From NCBI GenBank assembly GCA_003279715.1, contig QCGY01000003.1:43080-107079 (forward strand): a stretch of 64,000 bases of DNA, written 5' to 3'. The DNA comes from Pelagibacteraceae bacterium AG-390-D18 (GTDB taxonomy: Bacteria > Pseudomonadota > Alphaproteobacteria > Pelagibacterales > Pelagibacteraceae). Below are positions 1 to 9,513 of this stretch, in pieces. Every line of letters starts with the position of its first letter. The first letter of the stretch is position 1. A model generated the notes under the pieces. That model made no database searches. It worked only from the letters and a program-made list of their open reading frames with translations, and was not told where the DNA came from. A program made the position numbers and the translations under genes.

Positions 1-1
1 C

Positions 2-631
2 ATGCTAACTGATATTAGATCTTGGGAAAAAATTATAGTGGATATGGGAATTGAAAATAAAGATGAAATTGTAGTCTATGATAATTCAGATGTAATAAGT
101 TCATGTAGGTGTTGGTATAATTTAATTTATTTTGGTCATGATCCTAAACTAGTTCATGTTCTTGATGGAGGACTTAAAAAATGGAAAAAAGAAAATAAAG
201 CTACAAACAATAAAAAAGTTATCACTGAAACTTCTATATATTCATGTAAGGAAAATACAGAACTAGTAAAAAATAAAGAACAGATAGATGAAAATATTTA
301 TAAAAAAGATTTTAATGTTGTTGATGCAAGAAGCAGAGAAAGGTTCGAAGGCAAAGTTGTTGAACCAAGAAAAAGTTTAAGAAGCGGATCAATAAAAAAT
401 TCTTTTTGCTTACCTTTTGGAGAACTAATAAATGATGACCATACATTTATCAGCAAAGATAAAATCTCAGAAAAATTTAGATCATATAATTTTGACCATG
501 ATAAAAATCTAGTATTTTCATGTGGTTCAGGAGTAACTGCAAGTGTATTGGCTCTAGCTTATTCCTTAATAAATGATAAATATAAGCCGACAATTTACGA
601 TGGCTCATGGTCAGAGTATGGTAAGAATTAA
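2..631 (+). CDS. sseA: Sulfurtransferase, 3-mercaptopyruvate/thiosulfate type (5' end outside window)
   Basis: This is a two-domain rhodanese-fold enzyme that moves sulfur from 3-mercaptopyruvate or thiosulfate to an acceptor through a cysteine persulfide. The C-terminal domain carries the active-site loop CGSGVTA, with the cysteine at residue 174 of the visible part. That loop type is typical of mercaptopyruvate sulfurtransferases. The reading frame is open from the first bases, and the visible protein starts well inside the first rhodanese domain, so I infer that about 70 N-terminal residues lie upstream; the ATG at base 2 is probably internal. Its stop is 3 bp before the RND adaptor gene, so the genes may share a transcript. 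The family is secure; the preferred substrate is not. Confidence 0.85.
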   Translation: MLTDIRSWEKIIVDMGIENKDEIVVYDNSDVISSCRCWYNLIYFGHDPKLVHVLDGGLKKWKKENKATNNKKVITETSIYSCKENTELVKNKEQIDENIYKKDFNVVDARSRERFEGKVVEPRKSLRSGSIKNSFCLPFGELINDDHTFISKDKISEKFRSYNFDHDKNLVFSCGSGVTASVLALAYSLINDKYKPTIYDGSWSEYGKN

Positions 632-634
632 TTT

Positions 635-1630
635 ATGAAAACATCTACAAAAATCACAAGTGTAGTAATTATATTTTTTTTAATCATTGCAACTGTCATC
701 ATTGGAAGAACAATGATTGGAAACCACTTTAAAAAAAAATTTAGTAAAAGACCTCCGCCAGGAATATTAGTAACTAATACTAAAGAAAGAGTTTTTGAAA
801 ATGTTATAAGCACATATGGAACTGCTGTCCCAATTCAAACTCAATCATTTAAAATAGAAAAATATGAAATACTAAATCCAATAAATTTTAATAAAAAAGT
901 TAAAAAAGGAGATGTGATTGCTAATCTTAAAAATAGAAAAATTATTGCACAATTTGATGGGGTTATTGGAAAAAGAGAATTTTCTGAAGATTTAGAAGTT
1001 TCAAAATCATCTATATTAGTTAACCTTGAGGATACAAGTTCAATATATTGTGATGTAGATATACCTGAAATTTTTGTACCTTTTATTAAAGTAGGTTTAC
1101 CAGTCGATATAAAATTTTCTGGATATAAAAATAAAATTTACAAAGGAGAGATTGACTCTTTTGCAAGCAGAATAAGTCAAGATACTAGAGCTTTAGCTAC
1201 TAGAATAAAGATAAATAATATGGCAGGAGAAATACTTCCTGGATCATTCTTAGAGATTTCAATTAAGTATGACATTAGAGATGGTTTAAGTGCACCTGAT
1301 ACAAGCACTATAGTTGAAGGTGAAGATGTATTTATCTATAAAGTTGGTGAAAAAAACAAAGTAATGAAAACAAAAGTAACTATCGGTGATAGATATTTGG
1401 GCTTCGTCGAAATCTTAGAAGGATTAAATAATGGTGATAAAATTGTTGCTGAAGGAACCAAAAAAGTAAGACCAAATTTAACAATAAGACCAATTGAAAA
1501 AGGGTCTAAAAAAAAACAAGGAAATTCTAGTTGGGGAAAAAAAAAGAAATCAAAAAAAACTGAAGAAAAAAAAGGTAAATTTGATTGGTTAAAAAATATT
1601 TTCAAAAAATCTGAAAAAGAAAAAAAATAA
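635..1630 (+). CDS. RND efflux periplasmic adaptor (HlyD/MFP family), apparently hairpin-less
   Basis: This is the membrane-fusion subunit expected to couple the RND pump encoded 4 bp downstream. Residues about 7-25 form one membrane segment that anchors the protein facing the periplasm. Two lipoyl-like half motifs follow: one ending in KKGDVIANL and one reading IIAQFDGVIGK. Beta-barrel and membrane-proximal domains come next. The two lipoyl halves are almost adjacent, so the long alpha-helical hairpin that normally lies between them and docks on TolC seems to be missing. The last 40 residues are very rich in lysine. At 331 aa it is at the short end for the family. No outer-membrane TolC gene is nearby, and the substrate cannot be read from the sequence. 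Confidence 0.85.
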   Translation: MKTSTKITSVVIIFFLIIATVIIGRTMIGNHFKKKFSKRPPPGILVTNTKERVFENVISTYGTAVPIQTQSFKIEKYEILNPINFNKKVKKGDVIANLKNRKIIAQFDGVIGKREFSEDLEVSKSSILVNLEDTSSIYCDVDIPEIFVPFIKVGLPVDIKFSGYKNKIYKGEIDSFASRISQDTRALATRIKINNMAGEILPGSFLEISIKYDIRDGLSAPDTSTIVEGEDVFIYKVGEKNKVMKTKVTIGDRYLGFVEILEGLNNGDKIVAEGTKKVRPNLTIRPIEKGSKKKQGNSSWGKKKKSKKTEEKKGKFDWLKNIFKKSEKEKK

Positions 1631-1634
1631 TTAA

Positions 1635-4600
1635 ATGTATATAACTGAAGTAAGCATCAAACGACCTGTTGTGGCTTGGGTTATGTCTTTAATCTTAATA
1701 ATTTTTGGAATATTTGTTTTTTCAGAATTACCAGTACGAGAGCTTCCTGATGGAATTCAGCCTCCAGTTGTTCAGGTTCAAACTGATTATAAATCAGCAT
1801 CCGCAGAAATAGTTGATGAAGAAATAACTCAAAAACTTGAAGACGTAATAGGAGGTGCTGAAGGTATAAAAAATATCGACTCAAGCTCTTTAAATGGAAG
1901 AAGTAGAATTAATATTCAATTTAATACAGATATAGACTTAGACGATGCAGCAAATGATATAAGAGAAAGAGTAGCACGTGTTGTAGATAATTTGCCAAGT
2001 GAAGCAAATCCACCACAAATTTTAAAACAAGCAGCAGGTTTCACAACTACTATGTGGGTAGGACTTTCATCTCCGACTTGGAGTGATCTAGATCTTGGAG
2101 ATTATGCTGAAAGATATCTTATAGATGCATTTTCAAGTGTGCCTAATGTAGGTAGAATTTTAGTGGGTGGATTACGAGAACTTAGTGTGAGAGTTTGGAT
2201 AGATCCCATAAAATTAGCTGCTAATAATTTAACGATACAGGAAGTTGAAAGAGCGCTAAGGAATGAAAATATTAATCTTCCTGCTGGGACATTAGAGGCA
2301 AATAATAAAGATTTAACTCTGAACATTGATAAATCTTATACTAATATAGATACAATAAAGCAGCTTCCCCTTAAAAAAAATAAAAACAAAGTAATAATTC
2401 TTTCAGATGTAGCAAATGTTGAGTTTGGGCCTGTTTCAGAAAAAACTTTATTTAAAGCACAAAGTAAAAATGCATTGAATTTGAAAACTGTAGGAATAGG
2501 GATTTATGCAAAAAGTGGGGCTTCAACAGTAGAACTATCTAACCAAATAAAAGTTAAAATAAAAGAACTCAACAAATCTTTACCTGATGGATTAAAATTA
2601 GAAATAGCATTTAACAGAGCCACTTACATTGGTGCAGCAATCGAAGAGGTATACAAAAGTTTAATTATTGCTTTTGTATTGGTTGTTTTAATTATTTATT
2701 TATTTCTAGGTAATCTTAAAGCAGTAATTGTACCAGCTGTAGCACTACCAGTTAGTTTAATTGGTTCTTTTCTTGGGCTATATATGTTTGATCTTTCAAT
2801 TAATATATTTGTATTGTTGAGTTTTATTTTAGCAATAGGAATAATTACTGATGACTCTGTAATTATGACTGATGCTATTTATACAAGGATAGAAAATGGT
2901 GAAACACCATTAGTTGCAGCATACAAAGGTTCAAAACAAATTACTTTTGCAATAATTGCAACTACTTTAATTTTAATTGCAGTGTTTTTACCTTTAATTT
3001 TCATTAAAGGAATTTCTGGAACGCTATTTAAAGAAACGGCTATAGCATTATCTTTTTCTATTGTGGTATCTTCTTTTGTAGCATTAACTTTATCTCCTAT
3101 GCTAGGAAGCAAATTCCTAAATAAAAAAGAAAAAGTTAATTTTTTTGTTAAAAAATTTAATCTTGGGTTTAAATCTTTTACTGGATTTTATATAGACTCA
3201 CTCAAATATTGGATTAATAAGAAAAAAACTATTTCAGTATTTATAATCTTTATCATTTGTGCTTCCGGTTATCTTTTTAATTTTTCAAAAAAAGAATTAT
3301 TACCGATGGAAGATAGAGGTTCTTATCTAATAATAGGATCAACTGATGAAGGAAGTTCATTTGAATATACTCAAGAAAAAGCTCAAATTATTGAAGGAAG
3401 AATACTAAGACTATTGCAAGCTGAAAATAGCCCTTATGAAAGACTAATAATGAGAGTTCCTGGTTTTGGTAGATCGGCAACAACTTATAATACATTTATT
3501 ATAATTGCTTTATTAGACGAGTGGAAAAACAGAGAAAAAGGTAGTCAAACAGTCTTAAGGGAAGCTATTGGGCAAGTAGTTTCAGTTCCTGAAACTTTTG
3601 CTTTTCCAATATCTCCTCAAGGAATAAGAGTTTCTAGCTATAACAAACCAGTGCAAATGGTTATTTATGGAACTAGTTACGAAGAGCTTGAAGAAATCCA
3701 GAACAGTGTTTTAAGAGAACTCAGAAAAAATAGAAACATGTTCCGAATAGAGAGTGACTATACAAAAAATAAACCCGAAGTTAAATTAGTTACAAATAAA
3801 AATAGGGCTAATGATTTAGGTGTGTCTACTGAAAATATAGGAAGAACTCTAGAGACACTTTATGGAGGAAAAAGAGTAACTTCTTTTAGTAAAGAAGGAA
3901 GAGAATATCCAATTATATTACAACAATACCTAGTTGATAGAAGAGACAAGGACGGCTTATCGAAAATCTTTGTTAGATCTGAGACAACAGGAAAATTAGT
4001 TTCTGTAGCAAGTCTTGTTGAGTTCAAAGAAAAAGGAACTGCAGAAGCTTTACCAAGATATAATCGTCAAAGAGCTGTTACAATTTCAGCTGCTCTATCA
4101 GAAAATTATACTCTAACAGAGGCAATCAAATATTTGGAAAATGTAATGATTAAAGTTGCTCCTCAAAACCAGACTACCTGGAAAGGAAAATCTGAGGAAC
4201 TAAAAGAAACAACTAATGAGATTTATTTAATTTTTGCTCTTGCTTTATTAACTGCTTATTTGGTTATGGCAGCAACATTTAATTCTTTTATTCACCCATT
4301 TATAATTATATTAACTGTTCCACTTGCAGTCTTTGGTGGATTAGTTTTTATTTTACTTTTAAATAGCTCAGTCAATATTTTTTCACAAATTGCATTAATT
4401 ATACTTATAGGCATATCTACTAAGAATAGTATTTTAATTGTAGACTATGCAAATCAATTAAGAACAACTGGCATTAAAATCGAGGAAGCTTTGATTAAAG
4501 CATGTCAGCTTAGAATTCGACCAATAGTCATGACTTCTTTAAGTACTATGATAGCAATGCTTCCTCTTGTAATAGGAAATATTGGGCCTGGAGCTGGTGA

Positions 4601-4763
4601 AGGCTCAAGATTAGCTGTTGGTTCTACAATTTTAGGAGGAATGATAATTTCAACTTTCTTTACTTTGTACGTAACTCCGACAATGTATCTTACTCTTGCT
4701 AAAAATACTAAAAGAATTGACTCAGTTGATTTAGAATTAGAAAAAGAATTATCTAAAAAATAA
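1635..4763 (+). CDS. RND family efflux pump, inner-membrane permease (AcrB/MexB-like)
   Basis: This is a proton-driven resistance-nodulation-division transporter. Its 1042 aa match the usual size of AcrB relatives. Residues about 13-30 form the first membrane helix, followed by a large periplasmic domain, a block of helices near residues 340-500, a second periplasmic domain and a final helix block near 865-1025. The proton-relay residues are present: adjacent aspartates D406 and D407 in the motif GIITDDS, and a lysine at position 930 in STKNSIL, matching AcrB D407/D408 and K940. It is encoded directly behind the adaptor gene. Its stop overlaps the stop of the convergent lipoprotein gene by 11 bp. 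The substrate is unknown; lipids, hydrophobic toxins or metabolites are all possible. Confidence 0.93.
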   Translation: MYITEVSIKRPVVAWVMSLILIIFGIFVFSELPVRELPDGIQPPVVQVQTDYKSASAEIVDEEITQKLEDVIGGAEGIKNIDSSSLNGRSRINIQFNTDIDLDDAANDIRERVARVVDNLPSEANPPQILKQAAGFTTTMWVGLSSPTWSDLDLGDYAERYLIDAFSSVPNVGRILVGGLRELSVRVWIDPIKLAANNLTIQEVERALRNENINLPAGTLEANNKDLTLNIDKSYTNIDTIKQLPLKKNKNKVIILSDVANVEFGPVSEKTLFKAQSKNALNLKTVGIGIYAKSGASTVELSNQIKVKIKELNKSLPDGLKLEIAFNRATYIGAAIEEVYKSLIIAFVLVVLIIYLFLGNLKAVIVPAVALPVSLIGSFLGLYMFDLSINIFVLLSFILAIGIITDDSVIMTDAIYTRIENGETPLVAAYKGSKQITFAIIATTLILIAVFLPLIFIKGISGTLFKETAIALSFSIVVSSFVALTLSPMLGSKFLNKKEKVNFFVKKFNLGFKSFTGFYIDSLKYWINKKKTISVFIIFIICASGYLFNFSKKELLPMEDRGSYLIIGSTDEGSSFEYTQEKAQIIEGRILRLLQAENSPYERLIMRVPGFGRSATTYNTFIIIALLDEWKNREKGSQTVLREAIGQVVSVPETFAFPISPQGIRVSSYNKPVQMVIYGTSYEELEEIQNSVLRELRKNRNMFRIESDYTKNKPEVKLVTNKNRANDLGVSTENIGRTLETLYGGKRVTSFSKEGREYPIILQQYLVDRRDKDGLSKIFVRSETTGKLVSVASLVEFKEKGTAEALPRYNRQRAVTISAALSENYTLTEAIKYLENVMIKVAPQNQTTWKGKSEELKETTNEIYLIFALALLTAYLVMAATFNSFIHPFIIILTVPLAVFGGLVFILLLNSSVNIFSQIALIILIGISTKNSILIVDYANQLRTTGIKIEEALIKACQLRIRPIVMTSLSTMIAMLPLVIGNIGPGAGEGSRLAVGSTILGGMIISTFFTLYVTPTMYLTLAKNTKRIDSVDLELEKELSKK

Positions 4764-5352
4764 TATATCTATTTTTACTCAATGAATTACTACATTCTTT
4801 AAGTTGGTTTTTATAAATATTGGATTGTCTCTCAACTCTTTTTGCTAAGTTAATTATTTTTTTATTTTTTTTGTAATGTTTATAATTTCCCCATCCTTCA
4901 TGATATGCAACATACTGTTTAAAAGCATCATTTTTAGATATTTTTAAAATTGCGCTTGATTTACTAGTGTACCATCCAATAAAATCAACACTATCCTTAA
5001 ACCTAGTTCTAACTGCAAGTTTATTTCCTGTTTCTTTTTTATATTGTTCCCAGGTAGCATTAACAGCTTGAGAATATCCAAATGAACTTGAGGGCCTTTT
5101 GTATGGAATTACTTTAAAAAGTTTTTGTCTAGGAGGTTTAGCAAGCCAATCAAAATCTGATTCCATTTTTATAATAGCAAGCTGCAAATAAACAGGTGTT
5201 CCCCATTTTTTTTCAGATTTATTTGCATGTTTAAACCATAAATATCTTTCATTAAATATAGAACAACTATTTGATGTGTTTGATGGTATCGAAGAACAAG
5301 CTGAAATAAAAAATAATATTACAAATAATGAATTAATTTTAAAAAACTTCAT
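4753..5352 (-). CDS. Lipoprotein with lytic transglycosylase (SLT)-like domain
   Basis: The protein starts with a lipoprotein signal: a charged start, a hydrophobic stretch, then ISAC with the lipidated cysteine at residue 19. The mature part resembles soluble lytic transglycosylases, which cut the MurNAc-GlcNAc bond of peptidoglycan and leave 1,6-anhydro ends. IIKMESDFDW supplies the likely catalytic glutamate, E64. It is followed by a SSFGYSQ stretch and a C-terminal VAYHEGWGNY motif typical of the fold. At 199 aa it is a compact single-domain member, probably tethered to a membrane. It is divergent from gpmA, with 50 bp between the starts, and its 3' end overlaps the RND pump gene. The fold is likely; catalytic activity is inferred. 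Confidence 0.75.
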   Translation of the reverse strand: MKFFKINSLFVILFFISACSSIPSNTSNSCSIFNERYLWFKHANKSEKKWGTPVYLQLAIIKMESDFDWLAKPPRQKLFKVIPYKRPSSSFGYSQAVNATWEQYKKETGNKLAVRTRFKDSVDFIGWYTSKSSAILKISKNDAFKQYVAYHEGWGNYKHYKKNKKIINLAKRVERQSNIYKNQLKECSNSLSKNRYIIF

Positions 5353-5402
5353 GTAATTTAATTAGTAGTTATATTTTATAAATTAATTTAAAAGATTAAC
5401 AA

Positions 5403-6116
5403 ATGAGTTATTTAATTTTAGTTAGACATGGTCAAAGTGTATGGAATCTAGAGAAAAAATTTACAGGCTGGGTTGATGTAGACTTGACTGAAAATGGTAA
5501 ATTAGAGGCTAAAAAAGCTGGTGAACTCATAAAAACAAAGAATATAAATATTGATATTTATTATTCATCAATTCAATTAAGAGCGAAAAATACCTTGAAA
5601 TTAATTAAACAAATATTGGAAGACTCAAAAGTTTCAAAAGAAGCTTGGCAATTAAATGAACGACACTATGGAGCCCTTACTGGTTTAAATAAAGATGAAA
5701 TGAAAAAAAAACTTGGTGAAGAAAAAGTTCATCAATTTAGACGTTCGTGGGACTTGCGACCAGAACCATTAGATAAAAATAATCCTTATCATCCAATTAA
5801 CATTGATACCTATAAAAAAATACCAATTAATAAAATTCCTAACACAGAGTCTCTTAAAGATACTTACAAAAGAGTATTGGAGTTTTATAAACAAGAAATT
5901 GAAAATAAAATTTCAAATAATAATATTTTAATATCTGCACATGGAAATTCGATTAGAGCATTATGTAAATATTTATTTAAATTAGATGAAAATCAAATAT
6001 CCAAATTGGAGATCCCAACTGGAAATCCACTTATAATAAAATTAGATGAAGAGAATAAAATTACAAATTGTAAATACTTAGATAAAGAAAGAGCTAAAGA
6101 TCTTGTAGTTTTTTAA
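5403..6116 (+). CDS. gpmA: 2,3-bisphosphoglycerate-dependent phosphoglycerate mutase
   Basis: This enzyme interconverts 3- and 2-phosphoglycerate in glycolysis and gluconeogenesis. The N-terminus has the phosphohistidine motif RHG at residues 8-10, so His9 is the phosphorylated residue, followed by the WNLEKKFTGW substrate loop typical of the cofactor-dependent enzyme. RHYGALTG lies in the middle and the second catalytic histidine is in SAHGNS. At 237 aa it has the normal length for GpmA. The start ATG sits 50 bp from the divergent lipoprotein gene. Its stop overlaps the convergent murU-like gene by 23 bp, so no room is left for a separate terminator. The identification is secure. Confidence 0.95.
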   Translation: MSYLILVRHGQSVWNLEKKFTGWVDVDLTENGKLEAKKAGELIKTKNINIDIYYSSIQLRAKNTLKLIKQILEDSKVSKEAWQLNERHYGALTGLNKDEMKKKLGEEKVHQFRRSWDLRPEPLDKNNPYHPINIDTYKKIPINKIPNTESLKDTYKRVLEFYKQEIENKISNNNILISAHGNSIRALCKYLFKLDENQISKLEIPTGNPLIIKLDEENKITNCKYLDKERAKDLVVF

Positions 6117-6783
6117 AAGTTTCAAGATCAGTTAAATGATAAAAATCATTATCAGTCTCAAATCCATATAGTTCTTTTTTTTCGATTAGATCGTTCCATA
6201 CATTTGTTATTGAAAAATTTTTATCTTTATAATCAGAAAGAAGTTTTTTATTCATAATTTGGCAACCTGTATAAATAAATTTATTCTCATTATTTTTTAT
6301 AATTAAATTTTCTTTAAGATCGAAATCACCATTTAAATTTTTATCAAAACTTAATTCCTTTTTAACTAATAAAAGTATATTTTTTAGTTTTTTAGAAAAA
6401 TACATATTTTCCATTTCAATAATTTTATTGAAATAATTTTTCTTCCAAATTGTATCTGGGTTAAATATTAAAATATTATCTTCACTTGTATGTTTCATCA
6501 TATTATTTATTCCACCACCTGTATCAAGAATACTCTCACCATCTTCAATAATTGAAATTTTAGATCTAAATTTTTTATTATTTATAAAATCATGAATTTG
6601 ATCTTTTAAATAAAAGGTATTGATAATAATTTGCTGTATACCCAAACTTTCGATTAGATTAATACAAATTTCAAGCACTGTAATATTGTTTAATTTGATC
6701 AAAGGTTTGGGGATATCTAGTGTTAGTGGATTTAATCTTTTTCCAAATCCTGCACACAAAATAAAAGCTGTATTAATTCTCAT
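6094..6783 (-). CDS. murU: Nucleotidyltransferase, MurU-like (N-acetylmuramate-1-phosphate uridylyltransferase)
   Basis: This is a sugar-1-phosphate nucleotidyltransferase. The N-terminus has the nucleotide-binding signature LCAGFGKRLNPLT followed by IPKPL, the lysine-containing loop of the family. At 229 aa it lacks the C-terminal extension of GlmU-type enzymes, which fits MurU. The gene directly upstream, 1 bp away, encodes an AmgK-like sugar kinase. The AmgK-MurU pair is known to turn recycled N-acetylmuramate into UDP-MurNAc without passing through GlcNAc-6-phosphate, and the pairing is the main reason for this call. A different sugar nucleotide, such as a mannose-1-phosphate product, cannot be excluded from sequence alone. 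The order tsaE-amgK-murU is common in alphaproteobacteria. Confidence 0.75.
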   Translation of the reverse strand: MRINTAFILCAGFGKRLNPLTLDIPKPLIKLNNITVLEICINLIESLGIQQIIINTFYLKDQIHDFINNKKFRSKISIIEDGESILDTGGGINNMMKHTSEDNILIFNPDTIWKKNYFNKIIEMENMYFSKKLKNILLLVKKELSFDKNLNGDFDLKENLIIKNNENKFIYTGCQIMNKKLLSDYKDKNFSITNVWNDLIEKKELYGFETDNDFYHLTDLETFKKLQDL

Positions 6784-6784
6784 T

Positions 6785-7735
6785 TTACTTAGTTATAAAT
6801 TTAGGAAAATTAGACTTTAATAACAACTTCAAATTAGCCAAGTTTTTCTTATTACTCAACCTACTGTCAATCATCTTCCATGCATATGGAATAAGCTTTA
6901 AATATTTTCTTTTCTTATCTCTTTCTGCTAATCTCATGAATATTCCAATAATCTTTAAATTTCTAAGAACTGATAAAATATCAAAGTCATTCTTGAATTT
7001 ATCTGGATCGATTTGTTTATTAGTGTTTAAATAATATTTGTATACCTTGTCTTTTAATAAATTAGATGTTTTGTATCTAACATCATCTATTAAAGAGGCC
7101 AAATCATAAGCTTTGTTCCCATAAAGAGCATCCTGATTATCAATTAATCCAATTTGATTTTTTAAATTTATGATTAGGTTTGAAACATGAAAATCTCTAT
7201 GAACAAAAGTATCATTTTTAAAATTTAATTTTGACAATAATAGCTTAATCTCTTTATTAAATTTGCTATTAAATGTCTTAATTTTTTTTTTATTTAATTT
7301 TTTTGGGACATACCAATAACTAAATAACTTTGTTTCATCTAATAAGATCTTATTTTTATAATCTTTAATCAAATAAAATGTATTTTTGAAATTTTTAATT
7401 CTTTTATCTTTAACTAATTGGATTTTATTTAAAACCTTAATTACTTTTTTAAATATTAAATATTGATTTTTTTTATTTTTTGAAAGTATTTGATAAATTG
7501 TTTTGTTTCCTAAATCTTGTATTTCAATGTAATTCTTTTTGTAATTTTGGCTTAATAGTTTAGGGGCTATTATATTATTTTTGATTAATATTTTATTAAT
7601 TGAGTCATATATTAATAAATTTTTAATCTTTTCTCTATTAGCAAATACTATAATTGAATTTTCTTTGGTATTTCGATAAAATTTTCTAAATGATGCGTCT
7701 CCTTTAATTTCCTTAAAATATTTTGAAAGTTTCAT
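6785..7735 (-). CDS. amgK: Sugar kinase of the aminoglycoside phosphotransferase fold, AmgK-like
   Basis: This protein has the phosphotransferase fold used by choline and aminoglycoside kinases. The catalytic loop reads FVHRDFHVSNLI, with the expected HxD, and the metal-binding segment is LIDNQDALYG, close to the IDFQDA of known AmgK proteins. The family members studied phosphorylate MurNAc at the anomeric carbon, supplying the substrate for MurU, which is encoded 1 bp downstream here. tsaE lies 9 bp upstream, so the three are probably one transcript. The protein is 316 aa and unusually rich in lysine and isoleucine, as expected from the low GC content. The fold is certain; the anomeric MurNAc kinase role is inferred from the partner gene. 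Confidence 0.75.
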   Translation of the reverse strand: MKLSKYFKEIKGDASFRKFYRNTKENSIIVFANREKIKNLLIYDSINKILIKNNIIAPKLLSQNYKKNYIEIQDLGNKTIYQILSKNKKNQYLIFKKVIKVLNKIQLVKDKRIKNFKNTFYLIKDYKNKILLDETKLFSYWYVPKKLNKKKIKTFNSKFNKEIKLLLSKLNFKNDTFVHRDFHVSNLIINLKNQIGLIDNQDALYGNKAYDLASLIDDVRYKTSNLLKDKVYKYYLNTNKQIDPDKFKNDFDILSVLRNLKIIGIFMRLAERDKKRKYLKLIPYAWKMIDSRLSNKKNLANLKLLLKSNFPKFITK

Positions 7736-7744
7736 ATTAAATAA

Positions 7745-8200
7745 TCAGTCTAAACCATCAATTTTAACTGATCTATTATTTAATTCATTTTCATAGTTAA
7801 ATATTAAATCTATGGTCTTTTTAAATTTTTCTTTGCTAATTAATTGAGGCCATTCAATAAGTGTTATTGTATTTTGTTTTTTATCAAATAGATCTAAATT
7901 TTTAACTTCAGACTCTTCTTTTAATCTAAATAAATCATAGTGTTTAATAATCAAATCATCTGCCTCATACTCATTAAGTAAGTTAAAAGTTGGACTTGTT
8001 ACTTCTGTAATTTTTAATTTTTTTTTTGTTTGAAATTGATTAATTAAATATTTTACAAAAGTAGTTTTGCCAACTCCCATCTCTCCATATAAAAAAATTA
8101 CTTCACCACCTTTCAGATAATCAGAAAAATTTTTTGCTAATTCTTTGGTCGTCTCTTCTGAAGATATATCTATTATGCTATTTTTAATAGCGATAGGCAT
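7745..8200 (-). CDS. tsaE: tRNA threonylcarbamoyladenosine biosynthesis ATPase TsaE
   Basis: TsaE is a small ATPase that works with TsaB and TsaD to place threonylcarbamoyl on A37 of ANN-decoding tRNAs. The Walker A loop GEMGVGKTT is clear, followed by [10 protein letters not shown] and the acidic [10 protein letters not shown] segment of the family. The ORF track begins 30 bp earlier, but those extra ten residues are read from inside the ahcY end and do not resemble the family. I prefer the ATG giving MPIAIKN, which makes 151 aa and still overlaps the ahcY stop by 17 bp. This close coupling suggests cotranslation with ahcY. TsaB and TsaD are not in this window. Confidence 0.9.
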   Translation of the reverse strand: MPIAIKNSIIDISSEETTKELAKNFSDYLKGGEVIFLYGEMGVGKTTFVKYLINQFQTKKKLKITEVTSPTFNLLNEYEADDLIIKHYDLFRLKEESEVKNLDLFDKKQNTITLIEWPQLISKEKFKKTIDLIFNYENELNNRSVKIDGLD

Positions 8201-9470
8201 CTGGTTTAAATGGACCCTCTGTCCCAACACTTATATAATCTGCTTGTTCTTTGGATAATTTGGTAAGTTTAGCACCAACTTTTTTTAAATGAAGAGTTGC
8301 AACTTTTTCATCCAAATGTTTAGGAAGTACGTAAACTTTATTTTCATAATTTTTATGATTATTCCAAAGCTCAATCTGTGCAATTACTTGGTTTGTAAAT
8401 GAAGCACTCATAACAAAACTTGGGTGTCCAGTTGCACAGCCTAGATTAACTAATCTTCCCTCTGCTAATAGAATAATTCTTTTTTTACTAGGTAATTCTA
8501 TTTCGTGAACTTGAGGTTTAACTTCACTCCATTTGTAATTTTTAAGGGCTTCGACTTGAATTTCATTATCAAAATGGCCAATATTACATAATATTGCTCT
8601 ATCTTTCATATCTCTCATATGATCAGCGGTAACAATATCTTTGTTACCTGTAGCTGTTACAACAATATCAGCTCTGCTAATAGCTTCTTCCATTAATACA
8701 ACTTCATATCCTTCCATTGCAGCCTGTAACGCACATATTGGATCTGCTTCAGTAACTAAAACTCTTGCTCCACTTTGTCTAAGTGATGCAGCGCTTCCTT
8801 TACCTACATCTCCAAATCCCGCTACGATTGCAATCTTTCCTGACATCATTACATCTGTTGCTCTTCTAATTCCGTCAACTAAACTTTCTCTGCAACCATA
8901 TAAATTATCAAATTTTGATTTAGTGACTGAGTCATTAACATTAATTGCAGGCACCAAAAGAGAATTGTCTTTTTCCATCTTATTTAATGCTTTTATTCCT
9001 GTAGTAGTTTCCTCTGAAACTCCTTTTATATCTTTCATTAAATCTTTATATTCATTATGCATAATTTCAGTTAAATCACCGCCATCATCTAAAAGCATAT
9101 TTGGTTTCCAATCAGGTTTCCCAATTATGGTTTGTTTAATACACCAAAGATATTCTTCCTCAGTTTCACCTTTCCATGCATAAACAGGTATTCCAACTTT
9201 TGCAATTGCAGCAGCTGCATGATCTTGAGTTGAAAATATGTTACACGAGGACCATCTCACCTCAGCACCTAAAGCAACCAACGTTTCTATTAATACAGCT
9301 GTTTGAATAGTCATGTGTAAACAACCAATAATTCTAGCACCTTTTAAAGGTTTAGTTTCTGAATATTCTTCTCTTAATGCCATTAATCCCGGCATTTCAC
9401 TCTCAGCTATCGAGATCTCTTTTCTACCAAATTCAGCAGATGATATATCTTTGACTTTAAAATCTTCCAT
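8184..9470 (-). CDS. ahcY: Adenosylhomocysteinase
   Basis: This enzyme hydrolyses S-adenosylhomocysteine, the inhibitory by-product of SAM-dependent methylation, to adenosine and homocysteine. The NAD-binding loop [10 protein letters not shown] is present, and the C-terminus ends in the conserved KPDAYRY, whose tyrosine and lysine contact the cofactor. The length of 428 aa is normal for bacterial forms. The chvG stop lies 43 bp upstream, and tsaE overlaps its 3' end. In many alphaproteobacteria ahcY also lies close to chvI/chvG, but usually with phosphotransferase-system genes between; they are absent here. The 43 bp leader is too short for a known SAM or SAH riboswitch. The identification is secure. 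Confidence 0.97.
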   Translation of the reverse strand: MEDFKVKDISSAEFGRKEISIAESEMPGLMALREEYSETKPLKGARIIGCLHMTIQTAVLIETLVALGAEVRWSSCNIFSTQDHAAAAIAKVGIPVYAWKGETEEEYLWCIKQTIIGKPDWKPNMLLDDGGDLTEIMHNEYKDLMKDIKGVSEETTTGIKALNKMEKDNSLLVPAINVNDSVTKSKFDNLYGCRESLVDGIRRATDVMMSGKIAIVAGFGDVGKGSAASLRQSGARVLVTEADPICALQAAMEGYEVVLMEEAISRADIVVTATGNKDIVTADHMRDMKDRAILCNIGHFDNEIQVEALKNYKWSEVKPQVHEIELPSKKRIILLAEGRLVNLGCATGHPSFVMSASFTNQVIAQIELWNNHKNYENKVYVLPKHLDEKVATLHLKKVGAKLTKLSKEQADYISVGTEGPFKPDAYRY

Positions 9471-9513
9471 GTGAAAATCTTATACAGTCAACAAATGACA
9501 AATCAAGTTAAGA

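Noticed and set aside
8641-9183. 180 aa plus-strand ORF opposite ahcY
   Set aside because: It lies fully inside the secure ahcY gene, has no recognisable motif and looks like a codon-bias shadow.
9471-9513. SAM or SAH riboswitch before ahcY
   Set aside because: The 43 bp gap is too short and shows no match to SAM-II, SAM-V or SAH aptamer cores that I can recognise.
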